Shown piece after piece: positions 8,342-17,010 of a stretch of DNA of 64,000 nt. Numbering within the stretch: position 1 is the first letter of the stretch; every line of letters starts with the position of its first letter. The DNA is from JAAUUE01 sp943370025. GTDB taxonomy: Bacteria > Cyanobacteriota > Cyanobacteriia > Cyanobacteriales > JAAUUE01. The stretch spans positions 17,939 to 81,938 of the forward strand of contig CALRPI020000016.1 of assembly GCA_943370025.1 (NCBI GenBank), written 5' to 3'. A program made the translations under genes and the position numbers. The notes under the pieces were generated by a model. It saw nothing but the letters and a program-made list of their open reading frames with translations, was not told the DNA's origin and made no database searches.

Positions 8342-10564
8342 TTAACCTTTCAACTGCCCCATATAATTCCCCCACATCTGCGCTGCCACCCCACTACTGC
8401 CCCTCGTAGGTGTATTGTCATCGTTGCCGAGCCAGATGCCCGTGGCTAGTTTTTGCTGGGGGATATAACCAATAAACCACAGGTCTACGTAGTCATTAGT
8501 TGTCCCGGTTTTCCCTGCTTCCCCCCGACCGATCGCTGCCCCTCTCCCCGTTCCACTCTGGACGACTCCCTGCAACATATCCGTCATAATACTGGCAACT
8601 TGGGGGTCGATGACTTGAATATTCTTATTGGCTTGCTGCTCGTAGTCATAGATGATCCGACAGGTTTGAAAATTGTTGCGGTCTTGACAGTCTCCGCTAT
8701 CAATCACCCGACGGATGCCGTGACCCCGGTTCCAGATGCCCTGATTGCCCAAACTACCAAAAGCCGCCGTCATCTCTAGTAAATTCACCTCGCTTTCGCC
8801 AAGGATTAAGCCCGGATTGGGGCGTAATTGGGAGGTGATCCCCATTCTTTTTGCCAGTTGAATGACCTTATCCAGCCCGGTATCTTGGGCGACTCTCAGG
8901 GCAACGGAGTTTTCGGATTGCGCCATTGCTTGATACATATTAATACTGCCGCTGGAGCGTTCACAGCCCCGGTAACTCTGTCCTTCCCACGTTAAAGGGC
9001 TACAGGAATAGGATTTGGCGGGGGAAATTCCCTGCTCTAGGGCTGAGAGGTAGGCAAAGACCTTGAAGGTGGAACCGGGTTGGCGTTCTGCTTGGGTAGC
9101 TCGATCGAACTGGGTTTCTAAATAGTCTACTCCCCCAACTAGAGCCAAAATATCGCCATTGCTGGTATTCAGCGTCGCGATCGCGCCTTGGGAGATGCGC
9201 AGGCTATCTCCCTGGTCAGCAACAAGGGTTTTCAAGGATTTCTCCGCCAAACTTTGGGCAGTTAAATCCACTGTCGATTCCACCAAGAAATTCCCTTCCC
9301 GCGCCAGCTCTGCCCCTAGAACCTGCTTTAGCTCCTCAAAAATATAGCTATAGAAGTAGGGGGCTTTAATTTGCGATAGAGCCTCCCGTGCCTTGGGGCT
9401 AACTTCAATTCGCGATCGCCTAGCTCGGTTAGCCTCCTCATCGCTAATCATCCGCAGGTTTGCCATCCGGTTAATCACCCGATCTCGCAATTGCACCGTG
9501 GTTTCGTAGTTGCGGATCGGGTTATAGCTATTGGGAGCTGGCAGAATTGCCACCAAGGCGGCAGCTTCCGAGATATTTAGATCCTTGGCAGATTTATCAT
9601 AATAAAATCGGGAAGCATCTTCAAAACCATAGTTACCCAAACCCATATACACCTTATTTAGGTAGGTTAATAGCAACTGATCCTTGCTATAGAAGGTCTC
9701 AAGCTTTAAGGCGACTACCGCTTCTCGCCATTTCCTGCCAGCGGTATCTTCCCGACCGACGGTTTCTGGGAATAAACTTCTTGCCAACTGCTGGGTCAGG
9801 GTGCTCGCCCCCTCTCGTAATTCTCCTTGACGGACATTGGTTACAACTGCCCGGACAATTCCTAGGGGATCTACACCAAAATGCCAATAAAAACGGCTAT
9901 CTTCTGAGGCGATCACCGCTTGGGGTAGGTAAGGAGAATAGTCGCTTAAATTGTTAAATTCAGTATGGGTCTGGTTTTGCAGGGGACGGAGGGGAGTTTG
10001 CCCATCACGGGAATAGATCACCACGGGTCCTTGAACTCCTACGGGCAACGGGCGCACCGGGAATTTGCTGGCTTCGATCGCAATAATCAACACCAACAGG
10101 GCAACTAATCCCCCCGTGCCGTAGAGAAAATAGCGCCAAGCTAGCACATACCACGGGGGCGGAAACACATAGCGCAATTTCACTGCCTGAGCCAGTTCTG
10201 GAGGCCCCAAGGTCAACACGTCACCGTGCCGGAGGGGGAAGCTATTAATCCGGCGTTTACCCAAGTAGATACCATTGGTAGAGCCTTCATCCTTGAGGCG
10301 GAAGGTGCGTTTACGTTTGCTGTCCCGGTTCAGGGATAGATGGACTTGGCTAACTACAGGGCTGGCGACGACCACATCACAGGATTGGGAACTGCGCCCC
10401 AGCAGATGGCGATCGCCCAACAGGGGATAAATAGTCGCTCGACTAGCTCCCGGTTCCTGCACCCACAACTCTGGCACACGGGTATTAGGTTTGAGCTGGA
10501 GAGCCGAACCCACAAAACGAGTTAGCTGACGGAGTAAGGTTTTAGGCGGAGGGGGATTAGTCAT
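8342..10564 (-). CDS. Class A penicillin-binding protein with N-terminal FHA domain
   Basis: A bifunctional peptidoglycan glycosyltransferase/transpeptidase, 740 aa. Residues about 40-130 form an FHA phosphopeptide-binding domain (HLLGRSSQSCDVVV, VSQVHLSL, DEGSTNGIYLGKRRI, HGDVLTLG). A membrane segment follows at about 143-165. The GT51 domain shows EDSRFYWHFGVDPLGI and GASTLTQQLARSLF. The transpeptidase domain has all three catalytic motifs: GSTFK (SxxK), SEN (SxN) and GKTGT (KTG). FHA fusion to PBP1-type enzymes is known in cyanobacteria. The FHA domain would sit in the cytoplasm, where kinase signalling could regulate wall synthesis. The gene converges with a kinase-like gene 1 bp away. 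Confidence 0.95.
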   Translation of the reverse strand: MTNPPPPKTLLRQLTRFVGSALQLKPNTRVPELWVQEPGASRATIYPLLGDRHLLGRSSQSCDVVVASPVVSQVHLSLNRDSKRKRTFRLKDEGSTNGIYLGKRRINSFPLRHGDVLTLGPPELAQAVKLRYVFPPPWYVLAWRYFLYGTGGLVALLVLIIAIEASKFPVRPLPVGVQGPVVIYSRDGQTPLRPLQNQTHTEFNNLSDYSPYLPQAVIASEDSRFYWHFGVDPLGIVRAVVTNVRQGELREGASTLTQQLARSLFPETVGREDTAGRKWREAVVALKLETFYSKDQLLLTYLNKVYMGLGNYGFEDASRFYYDKSAKDLNISEAAALVAILPAPNSYNPIRNYETTVQLRDRVINRMANLRMISDEEANRARRSRIEVSPKAREALSQIKAPYFYSYIFEELKQVLGAELAREGNFLVESTVDLTAQSLAEKSLKTLVADQGDSLRISQGAIATLNTSNGDILALVGGVDYLETQFDRATQAERQPGSTFKVFAYLSALEQGISPAKSYSCSPLTWEGQSYRGCERSSGSINMYQAMAQSENSVALRVAQDTGLDKVIQLAKRMGITSQLRPNPGLILGESEVNLLEMTAAFGSLGNQGIWNRGHGIRRVIDSGDCQDRNNFQTCRIIYDYEQQANKNIQVIDPQVASIMTDMLQGVVQSGTGRGAAIGRGEAGKTGTTNDYVDLWFIGYIPQQKLATGIWLGNDDNTPTRGSSGVAAQMWGNYMGQLKG

Positions 10565-10601
10565 TGCAATATTTTGTCAACACCTAATTAATCTAGGACT
10601 T

Positions 10602-10685
10602 AGAGGTCATTTATAAAGTGGCTAGAAGGTACGATTTTCTGCCCCCGGCGGGGGCAGAAAATCGTACTTTATAAATAGCCTCTTA
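10602..10685. repeat. Palindromic element, family A copy 1
   Basis: The conserved left flank AGAGGTCATTTATAAAGTGG and right end TTTATAAATAGCCTCTTA enclose a perfect 18-bp hairpin: GTACGATTTTCTGCCCCC (10629-10646) pairs with 10650-10667 around a 3-nt loop. Copies A2-A5 keep the flanks but carry different arms. Confidence 0.85.
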
Positions 10686-10767
10686 CGCACTGTGAACTAA
10701 TTATCTAGGATTCTGGAGGTTTTTGCTGGCGCGAAGCACCGCAAAAACCTCCAAAGGCGTAAGTCCT
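10682..10767. repeat. Palindromic element, family B copy 1
   Basis: Begins CTTACGCACTGTGAACTAA and ends GGCGTAAGTCCT; the internal hairpin GGAGGTTTTTGC / GCAAAAACCTCC has a variable loop. It overlaps the right end of family A copy 1, suggesting one element inserted beside or into the other. Confidence 0.75.
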
Positions 10768-10929
10768 GTAATTGTGAATGGGGAATTGTAAATCGGGATT
10801 ATTCATGCCGTCTCTGAGTCTACAGGATGGCGATCGCGATTTACGGGATGCAGGGTAACTCTGCACAAAGAAACCGATTTTTTTCAGTATTATCGTTTCT
10901 TCAATTATAAATCTATGCAGAAACTCATA

Positions 10930-11031
10930 TATAGCGACCCTAAATGGTTTCACCCACCGAAGGCGGGTGAAACCATTTACTAGAAGCAAGTTGACTTGGC
11001 AACTGTTAGAAAATGGTTTAGGACTGCTATA
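10930..11031. repeat. Palindromic element with TATAGC termini, family J
   Basis: Starts TATAGCGACCCTAAATGG and ends TTTAGGACTGCTATA, so the ends are inverted repeats. The internal hairpin is AATGGTTTCACCC / GGGTGAAACCATT. The same right terminus occurs at positions 1-46 and 13950-13971. Confidence 0.75.
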
Positions 11032-11228
11032 GAACCCATTTGATATCTCTAATGTAGGATGTGTTCGGCGACAGCCGTAACGCATCTTCCCTAGATTCTG
11101 ATGCGTTAAGGCTAGTGCCTAAAGCATCCTACTGGCGTGCCTTGACTGCGTAAGTCCTACTTAATTTAAGTTTTAATTAAGGATAGTATCTCCCCCTCTT
11201 CATTCATCATATAAACAAGACTTACATT

Positions 11229-11336
11229 TAGGAATTACGCACTCCCCACTAATTTTTAGGATTTTGGAGGGTTTTGGAGTTTTTTGCAGGCTTCGACGAC
11301 CCTCAGCCTGCAAAAAGCTCTAAGTCCATAAGTCCT
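11229..11336. repeat. Palindromic element, family B copy 2
   Basis: TAGGAATTACGCACT at the left, TTTTTTGCAGGCTTCGACG / CCTCAGCCTGCAAAAA hairpin, and CCATAAGTCCT at the right. It lies about 105 bp upstream of natB. Confidence 0.7.
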
Positions 11337-11440
11337 GACATCATTGTCAGTTTCTCTGGGCTGCTACGACTATAATCTTTTGGCAATGCGTAAGTCTTGA
11401 TCAAAATAAAAAAATTACCCAAGAAAGTTGAAATATACCC

Positions 11441-12718
11441 ATGAAAAAATTTAATTATGCTCAAATTTCTCCCATGGTCAGAGTCTTGACGCTGGCAATG
11501 ACCACCGTTGCCACAGGTTTTCTGGCTGCGGCTTGCCAAACCACTAATACCACCACGGGTGGGGCTACTGGTGGCGGAGATGCCAGCAAAATGAAGATTG
11601 GAATCATGCTGCCCATGACTGGTAGCTCCCTAGGGCAGACCCAAACGATCGTCAATAGTGTCAAGCAAGTCTTAGATGAAACTGGAGGCAAGGTTTGTGA
11701 TGGAAAAATCACCGTTGAACTGCAAATCTTTGATGATGCCACTGCTGCCGCCGGCAAGTGGGAACCCGCTCAAGTAACTTCCAATGCCAACAAGGTAGTT
11801 GCCGATACTTCGATCGTGGCAGTCATCGGTCACTACAACTCTGGAGCCGCCAAACTCTCCATCCCCATTCTCAACCAAGCCAACCTAGTCATGGTCAGCC
11901 CCGCCAATACCTACCCCGGTTTGACCAAGCCCGGTAAAGGGGAGAAAAACGAACCCGATGTCTACTATCCCAATGGCAAGCGCAACTTTGCTAGAGTAGT
12001 TCCCGCCGATGACCTCCAAGGCTCTGTGGCAGCCAACTGGACAAAAACTCTCAATGTAAAGAAGGTTTATATCCTTGATGACCAAGAACTCTACGGCAAG
12101 GGGATTGCCGATGTTTATGAAGCCACAGCCAAGAAGCTAGGCATCGAGGTTTTGGGCAGGGAAGGGATTGATGCCAAAGCTGCTGACTACAAAGCCCTGA
12201 TGACCAAGATCAAAGCCCTGAATCCAGAGATGATCTACTTTGGCGGTATCACTCAAAATAATGCTGGACAGTTAATTAAGGACATGCGGAATGTAGGCAT
12301 GACTCCGGAGCAAGTCAAGTTTATGGGACCTGATGGTATTTTGGAGCAAGCTCTGGTGGATGCGGCTGGCAAAGATGCCGAAGGAGTTTATGGCACCTTT
12401 GGCGGTGTGCCTCCCAAGGAACTGACTGGAGAAGGGCAAAAATGGTACACCACCTACAAGGGCAAATTCAACTCTGAGCCAGAAACCTATGCTGCCTACG
12501 GCTATGAAGCAGGGAAGGCTGTGGTGAATGGCATTGGTAAGGTCTGTAAGAGCGATCGAGCAGCGGTTCGGGATGCGGTGATGCAAACCAAGGATCTAGC
12601 CGGAATTACTGGCACTTGGAGCTTTGACCCCAATGGAGATACCACTCTCACCGTTATGTCTGGCAGCATTGTCAAAAATGGCAAGTGGGAATTTGTCAGC
12701 ACCCTAAAACCACAATAA
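11441..12718 (+). CDS. natB: Branched-chain/neutral amino-acid ABC transporter substrate-binding lipoprotein (NatB/LivJ type)
   Basis: The periplasmic binding subunit of a hydrophobic amino-acid transporter of the HAAT class. A signal peptide of about 30 residues ends in the lipobox LAAAC, so the mature protein is probably a lipoprotein. The start of the mature domain, KMKIGIMLPMTGSSL, is typical of type I periplasmic binding proteins of the Leu/Ile/Val family, with VAVIGHYNSGAA in the ligand region. At 425 aa it fits the cyanobacterial NatB family of the N-I system. It heads a co-directional operon with two permeases and two ATPases. A hairpin repeat in the 67-bp gap to the first permease may lower downstream expression. 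Confidence 0.9.
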   Translation: MKKFNYAQISPMVRVLTLAMTTVATGFLAAACQTTNTTTGGATGGGDASKMKIGIMLPMTGSSLGQTQTIVNSVKQVLDETGGKVCDGKITVELQIFDDATAAAGKWEPAQVTSNANKVVADTSIVAVIGHYNSGAAKLSIPILNQANLVMVSPANTYPGLTKPGKGEKNEPDVYYPNGKRNFARVVPADDLQGSVAANWTKTLNVKKVYILDDQELYGKGIADVYEATAKKLGIEVLGREGIDAKAADYKALMTKIKALNPEMIYFGGITQNNAGQLIKDMRNVGMTPEQVKFMGPDGILEQALVDAAGKDAEGVYGTFGGVPPKELTGEGQKWYTTYKGKFNSEPETYAAYGYEAGKAVVNGIGKVCKSDRAAVRDAVMQTKDLAGITGTWSFDPNGDTTLTVMSGSIVKNGKWEFVSTLKPQ

Positions 12719-12730
12719 TTTAGGGGTAAG

Positions 12731-12756
12731 TAGGGGCGCAAAACTTTGTGCCCCTA
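12731..12756. repeat. Hairpin repeat, family F copy 2, in the natB-livH gap
   Basis: TAGGGGCGCAAAACTTTG followed by TGCCCCTA forms a stem-loop with a short A run after it. Relative to copy 1 (TAGGAG...TCCT) and copy 3 (TAGGAG...CTCCTA) the stem shows paired changes. Position right after the binding-protein gene suggests an attenuator. Confidence 0.65.
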
Positions 12757-12785
12757 AAAAGCAATTGTTAATAGTGGGGAGTGGC

Positions 12786-13862
12786 ATGAAAAAATGGCAG
12801 CAGTGGATTTTAGGATTGCTGGTAGTCTATATAGTTCTATTACTTGGTCCCTTGGCGGGATTAGATATTAGCCGCATTATCAAGGAAATCGCCGGCAATC
12901 CAGAAGTCTTGATCCAACAAATTTTGGTGGGTCTAGTCAATGGCGGAATTATTGCCATTATTGCCTTGGGCTATACTTTGGTCTATGGCATTATTGAACT
13001 GATTAACTTTGCCCACGGGGACTTGTATATGTTGGGAGGCTTTGCCAGCCTGACGGTGATTGGTTTTCTGGGGGTGAAAGATGGAACTTCCTTTGTTGCG
13101 GCTTTACCGGCAATTATTATTAGCTTGCTAGTCTCTACTATTTTCTGTGCCGGGTTGAACGTCCTGACAGAAAAATATGCCTACCGTCCCCTGAGAAATG
13201 CCCCTCGATTGGCTCCTTTGATTTCAGCGATCGGCATGTCATTTATTTTCCAAAATCTGGGTTTATTTTGGGGTGGCTTAAAGTCTTTTATCCCCGTCAT
13301 GGGGGAAAATGCTGCTGCTCCCAAGAGTTTTCCCGATTTATTACCCCGGATCGATCTCTTGAAATTGGTGGGGATTAAAAGCGGAATTGTTTTTACTACC
13401 AAAGATTTAATTGTATTGGTGGTCGCGATCGCCCTGATGGTTTCCCTCCACCTCTTCGTCCAGTACACCAAGCTAGGCAAAGCCATGCGCGCCACCGCCC
13501 AGAACCGGGAGGCCGCCAAAATCATGGGCATTGATGTGGATGGAATTATTGCCCTGACTTTTATTCTGGGGGGGATTTTGGCGGGTTCGGCGGGTTTATT
13601 GGTGGGTTTGTATAATAATACGATCGTCTTCACTATGGGCTTTACCGCCGGGTTACGGGCTTTTACCGCCGCCGTGCTGGGGGGGATTGGCAACATTATT
13701 GGAGCCATGCTGGGGGGAGTTTTGATTGGCTTGCTATCTGCCTTGAGCGATCAATACCTCTCCAGCCGTTGGACTAATGCTTGGGTATTTGCCGTTTTGG
13801 TGGTCATCCTTGCTTTCCGTCCCGGTGGTTTATTGGGAGAAAATGTCCAAGAAAAGGTATAG
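12786..13862 (+). CDS. livH: Branched-chain amino-acid ABC transporter permease (LivH type)
   Basis: An integral-membrane subunit of the HAAT transporter, 358 aa. An N-terminal membrane helix is followed by the family core: QQILVGLVNGGIIAIIALGY, then TLVYGIIELINFAHGDLYML, then several more helices and MRATAQNREAAKIMGID, the coupling-helix region that touches the ATPase. I chose ATG 12786, preceded by a GGGGAG ribosome site; a TTG at 12765 would add seven residues. It follows natB and precedes the second permease, separated from it by a family E repeat. Confidence 0.93.
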   Translation: MKKWQQWILGLLVVYIVLLLGPLAGLDISRIIKEIAGNPEVLIQQILVGLVNGGIIAIIALGYTLVYGIIELINFAHGDLYMLGGFASLTVIGFLGVKDGTSFVAALPAIIISLLVSTIFCAGLNVLTEKYAYRPLRNAPRLAPLISAIGMSFIFQNLGLFWGGLKSFIPVMGENAAAPKSFPDLLPRIDLLKLVGIKSGIVFTTKDLIVLVVAIALMVSLHLFVQYTKLGKAMRATAQNREAAKIMGIDVDGIIALTFILGGILAGSAGLLVGLYNNTIVFTMGFTAGLRAFTAAVLGGIGNIIGAMLGGVLIGLLSALSDQYLSSRWTNAWVFAVLVVILAFRPGGLLGENVQEKV

Positions 13863-13871
13863 AAGAAACAA

Positions 13872-13971
13872 TCCCAGATTTTTCTTAGTCCGCGACGGCG
13901 GACTTTGTTCTTGTAGTCGCGGTTTCAACCGCCAGACATTTCTGTTAGCAAAGGATTTAGGACTGCTATAT
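13872..13971. repeat. Interspersed repeat, family E copy 2, between livH and livM
   Basis: Reads TTTTTCTTAGTCCGCGACGG, GGACTTTGTTCTTGTAGT, CGCGGTTTCAACCGCC, and ends TTTAGGACTGCTATAT directly against the livM ATG. It extends the livM frame upstream with repeat-derived codons that are unlikely to be part of the protein. Confidence 0.8.
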
Positions 13972-15495
13972 ATGAACTTAATTGTCAAAGCATTAAAGTC
14001 TACGCTGGTTTTGGGGGGCATCGCTGCCCTGACTATTATTACCTTTGGGGGTTGGAGCGGTGTGGTGATTGGTTGGCTCCTTGGTTTGACCATGGGTTTC
14101 CAAACTGGCCGGGGTGTGGATTCCCCGAAAAAAGCCGCTACCCTAGGAGCCGGAGCCGGACTCGGTTTGGGAGTTTGGTTATTGGTTGCCAGTATTCTCG
14201 AAGGGGTAGTAGTTCGCCCCCTGTCGGGACAACCTGCTGTTGCTTTGGGACAGACTTTGCTCTACGGCATAGTCAGCTTAGGGATCACAACCATCTCTGC
14301 TGGATTCATGGCAGCCATCCAAGGTTTACCCCATCCCCTGCGCCGTCAAGCCACCCTTGCTGCCTTGGCTTTTAACTTGATTATATTTCCCTTCATTGAC
14401 CAGCTATCCCAGACCGGCTGGATTGCCACGATCGTCCAGATTTTGATCTTCATCATGTTGGCTCTGGGGTTGAATATTCCCGTCGGCTTTGCCGGATTGT
14501 TGGATCTGGGCTATGCAGCATTTTTTGCCATTGGTGCTTATACTACGGGGATGTTAGCCTCTGACCACTTAGGTTTGAATTGGCACTTTTGGTTTGTCCT
14601 GCCCATTGCGGCGATCGTCTCTGCCTTGGCGGGGGTGCTGTTGGGGGCACCGACCTTGAGATTGCGGGGGGACTATTTAGCGATCGTCACCCTTGGCTTT
14701 GGGGAAATTGTCCCGGTACTATTTCGCAATCTCACCGGAGTTCAAATCTACGAACCCATTTCTCAAATTTTCGCCACGGTACTAAATCGCCCAGAAATTG
14801 CCATTTGTCTCTTGGGTTGCACCAAGCCCTTCAACCTGACGGGCGGCGAGGCAGGGATTAACCCGATCGGTCGCCCCTACCTGCCGATCATTGGCAGTTT
14901 TTCCCCTAGTAACTACTACCCTTGGTATTACTTAATCTTGCTACTGGTGGTGTTTGCCTACTTCATGATTAGCCGTTTACGCAACTCCCGGCTGGGTCGG
15001 GCGTGGGGAGCCATTCGGGAAGATGAACTGGCAGCCAGTGCTATGGGGGTCAACCTAGTTAAGACTAAGCTCTCTGCCTTTGCCATGGGAGCCACCTTCT
15101 CTGGGTTTGCCGGGGCATTCTATGCTTCCTATATCAGTGCCATCTTCCCTTCGGTGTTTGACTTTTCGGTGTCGGTAATCATCCTTTGCATGGTGATTCT
15201 GGGCGGTTTGGGAAATATGACCGGGGTAATTGTGGGCAGTATTATTATCACCGCCGCCGATCGCCTCTACCTACCCCAGATTGCCCAAGTCCTCAAGGGT
15301 TTTCTCAATACCTCAGTGTTGCCGAATATCCCCAATGCAGCCCTGAAGGATTTTATTGCCACTAGCCTCGACCCGTTGCAAATGCGCTTATTTCTCTTTG
15401 GCTTAACTCTAGTAATTATGATGATCGTCCGCCCCGAAGGATTGGTTCCCGATGCGGCACATCAGGCGGAACTACACAAGGAGAAAACCCTATGA
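13972..15495 (+). CDS. livM: Branched-chain amino-acid ABC transporter permease (LivM type) with long N-terminal membrane extension
   Basis: The second HAAT permease, 508 aa from ATG 13972. The LivM core begins near residue 140 (IVQILIFIMLALGLNIPVGF, AGLLDLGYAAFFAIGAY) and includes TLRLRGDYLAIVTLGFGE and the ATPase-contacting WGAIREDELAASAMGV. The first 140 residues add several hydrophobic segments plus Gly-rich stretches, more than in enterobacterial LivM. The frame is open further upstream to 13777 but that part is livH overlap and a family E repeat. The stop overlaps the ATPase start as ATGA, so translation is probably coupled. Confidence 0.92.
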   Translation: MNLIVKALKSTLVLGGIAALTIITFGGWSGVVIGWLLGLTMGFQTGRGVDSPKKAATLGAGAGLGLGVWLLVASILEGVVVRPLSGQPAVALGQTLLYGIVSLGITTISAGFMAAIQGLPHPLRRQATLAALAFNLIIFPFIDQLSQTGWIATIVQILIFIMLALGLNIPVGFAGLLDLGYAAFFAIGAYTTGMLASDHLGLNWHFWFVLPIAAIVSALAGVLLGAPTLRLRGDYLAIVTLGFGEIVPVLFRNLTGVQIYEPISQIFATVLNRPEIAICLLGCTKPFNLTGGEAGINPIGRPYLPIIGSFSPSNYYPWYYLILLLVVFAYFMISRLRNSRLGRAWGAIREDELAASAMGVNLVKTKLSAFAMGATFSGFAGAFYASYISAIFPSVFDFSVSVIILCMVILGGLGNMTGVIVGSIIITAADRLYLPQIAQVLKGFLNTSVLPNIPNAALKDFIATSLDPLQMRLFLFGLTLVIMMIVRPEGLVPDAAHQAELHKEKTL

Positions 15496-16265
15496 ATATT
15501 CCCCTTTTAGAAACCAGAAAATTAACCATGCAGTTTGGTGGCTTGATCGCGGTCAATCAAATAGATTTGGCGATCGAGCGGGGGATGATCGCCAGTCTGA
15601 TTGGTCCCAATGGAGCCGGAAAAACCACATTTTTTAATATGCTCACAGGTTTGTATACCCCAACCATGGGGGAATTGCGCCTGGAGGGAAAAAATATTAC
15701 TGGGGTGAGTCCAGATAAATTAACCAGCTTGGGAGTGGCGAGGACTTTTCAGAATATTCGGTTATTTGGCAATATGAGCGTGTTAGAAAATGTGCTGATT
15801 GGCAATCATTGCCGCTTAAAAGCTGGGCTATTTGGGGCGATCGTCCGTCCCCCTGCCGTCCGAGCAGAAGAAAAAGCCGCCACCCAGAAGGCTCTGGAAT
15901 TGTTGGATTTTGTCGGTTTAGGTTCCCACAAGGCAAGGGAAAATGCCAAGAATCTTTCCTACGGAGATCAACGCCGCCTAGAAATCACCCGCGCCCTAGC
16001 CTCCGACCCGAAACTCCTCCTCCTCGATGAACCCACCGCTGGGATGAACCCCAACGAAACTGCCGACCTGACCCGATTTATCGACAGGTTACGCCATGAA
16101 TTAGACCTGACCATATTGCTGATTGAACATGATATGAAACTGGTGATGGAAATTAGCGATCGCATTAGTGTTATGGAATACGGCTCCAAGATTGCCGAAG
16201 GAACCCCCGATGAAGTCCGAGCAGACCCACGGGTGATTGAAGCTTATTTGGGGAAAGAGGAATAA
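15492..16265 (+). CDS. livG: Branched-chain amino-acid ABC transporter ATPase (LivG type)
   Basis: One of two nucleotide-binding subunits of the transporter, 257 aa. Walker A is GPNGAGKTTFFN near residue 36, the ABC signature is LSYGDQRRLEI, and Walker B with catalytic Glu is LLLLDEPTAGMNP. The insert typical of LivG (LFGAIVRPPAVRAEE) lies between Walker A and the signature. The start overlaps the livM stop by 4 bp, and livF starts 5 bp after it ends. Confidence 0.95.
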   Translation: MNIPLLETRKLTMQFGGLIAVNQIDLAIERGMIASLIGPNGAGKTTFFNMLTGLYTPTMGELRLEGKNITGVSPDKLTSLGVARTFQNIRLFGNMSVLENVLIGNHCRLKAGLFGAIVRPPAVRAEEKAATQKALELLDFVGLGSHKARENAKNLSYGDQRRLEITRALASDPKLLLLDEPTAGMNPNETADLTRFIDRLRHELDLTILLIEHDMKLVMEISDRISVMEYGSKIAEGTPDEVRADPRVIEAYLGKEE

Positions 16266-16270
16266 ACAAA

Positions 16271-16978
16271 ATGCTAGAAGTTCAAGAAATTCATACCTAT
16301 TACGGCAATATTCATGCTCTGCAAGGGGTGACTTTGCAGGTTAATCAAGGGGAAATTGTGACCTTGATTGGCAGTAACGGTGCCGGAAAAAGTACCACCC
16401 TCAAAACAATTCAAGGATTGCTCCGTCCTAAGCAGGGCAGAATTACCTTTGAGGGCAAAGATTTACATAGTCTATCTACTCAAGCGATCGTCCAATTGGG
16501 CATCTCCCAAAGTCCCGAAGGCAGATTGATATTTCCTCGGATGACGGTGCTGGAAAACTTGGAAATGGGAGCGTTCTCCCGCAATGACAAGCTGGCAATC
16601 AAAGCTGATATGGAAAAAGGTTTGGAGCTATTTCCTCGCCTCCGGGAGAGAATTAGCCAAAAGGGGGGAACCCTGAGTGGGGGAGAACAGCAAATGTTAG
16701 CGATCGCCCGTGCCTTGATGTCGCGTCCCCGTCTGTTACTCCTCGATGAACCGAGCATGGGTCTAGCTCCCATGCTGGTGAGCCAAATTTTTTCGATTAT
16801 TAAAGATATCAACTCCCAAGGCACGACGGTTTTATTAGTCGAACAAAATGCTCGGATGGCACTATCGATCGCCCATCGGGGCTACGTGATCCAAACTGGG
16901 CAAGTGGTGGTGACAGGCACAGCACAGGAGTTGCAATCCAATGAGACGGTGCGAAAAGCTTATCTAGGAGAAGAGTAG
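16271..16978 (+). CDS. livF: Branched-chain amino-acid ABC transporter ATPase (LivF type)
   Basis: The second nucleotide-binding subunit, 235 aa. Walker A is GSNGAGKSTTLK, signature LSGGEQQMLAIARAL, and Walker B LLLLDEPSMGLAP, with the H-loop-region LLVEQNARMAL. Length and the short spacing after livG are typical. It closes the transporter operon; the vapB-like gene begins 32 bp downstream and may be read through. Confidence 0.95.
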   Translation: MLEVQEIHTYYGNIHALQGVTLQVNQGEIVTLIGSNGAGKSTTLKTIQGLLRPKQGRITFEGKDLHSLSTQAIVQLGISQSPEGRLIFPRMTVLENLEMGAFSRNDKLAIKADMEKGLELFPRLRERISQKGGTLSGGEQQMLAIARALMSRPRLLLLDEPSMGLAPMLVSQIFSIIKDINSQGTTVLLVEQNARMALSIAHRGYVIQTGQVVVTGTAQELQSNETVRKAYLGEE

Positions 16979-17010
16979 AATATATTTAGGACAACAATTA
17001 AACCTAAGCC

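Larger units (their letters stand above)
10565..11440. other. Repeat-packed intergenic region
   Basis: About 875 bp between the divergent PBP and natB genes. It is filled by at least four palindromic elements (families A, B, J and B again, listed separately). An open frame of 126 codons on the minus strand here runs through the repeats and is not a convincing gene. A further unit near 11050-11110 (GATGTGTTCGGCGACAGCC, then GATGCGTTAAGG) is another common cyanobacterial interspersed sequence. Confidence 0.6.

Noticed and set aside
10705..11085. Minus-strand frame of 126 codons
   Set aside because: It runs through palindromic repeats (families B and J) with no family features or ribosome site.
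13777..13971. N-terminal extension of the livM frame
   Set aside because: The extra codons are the livH 3' end in another frame plus the family E repeat.
11441..16978. Urea (urtABCDE) transporter as an alternative identity for the ABC operon
   Set aside because: The binding protein start (KIGIMLPMTGSS) fits the NatB/LivJ group rather than UrtA, and no urease genes are nearby; specificity still needs testing.
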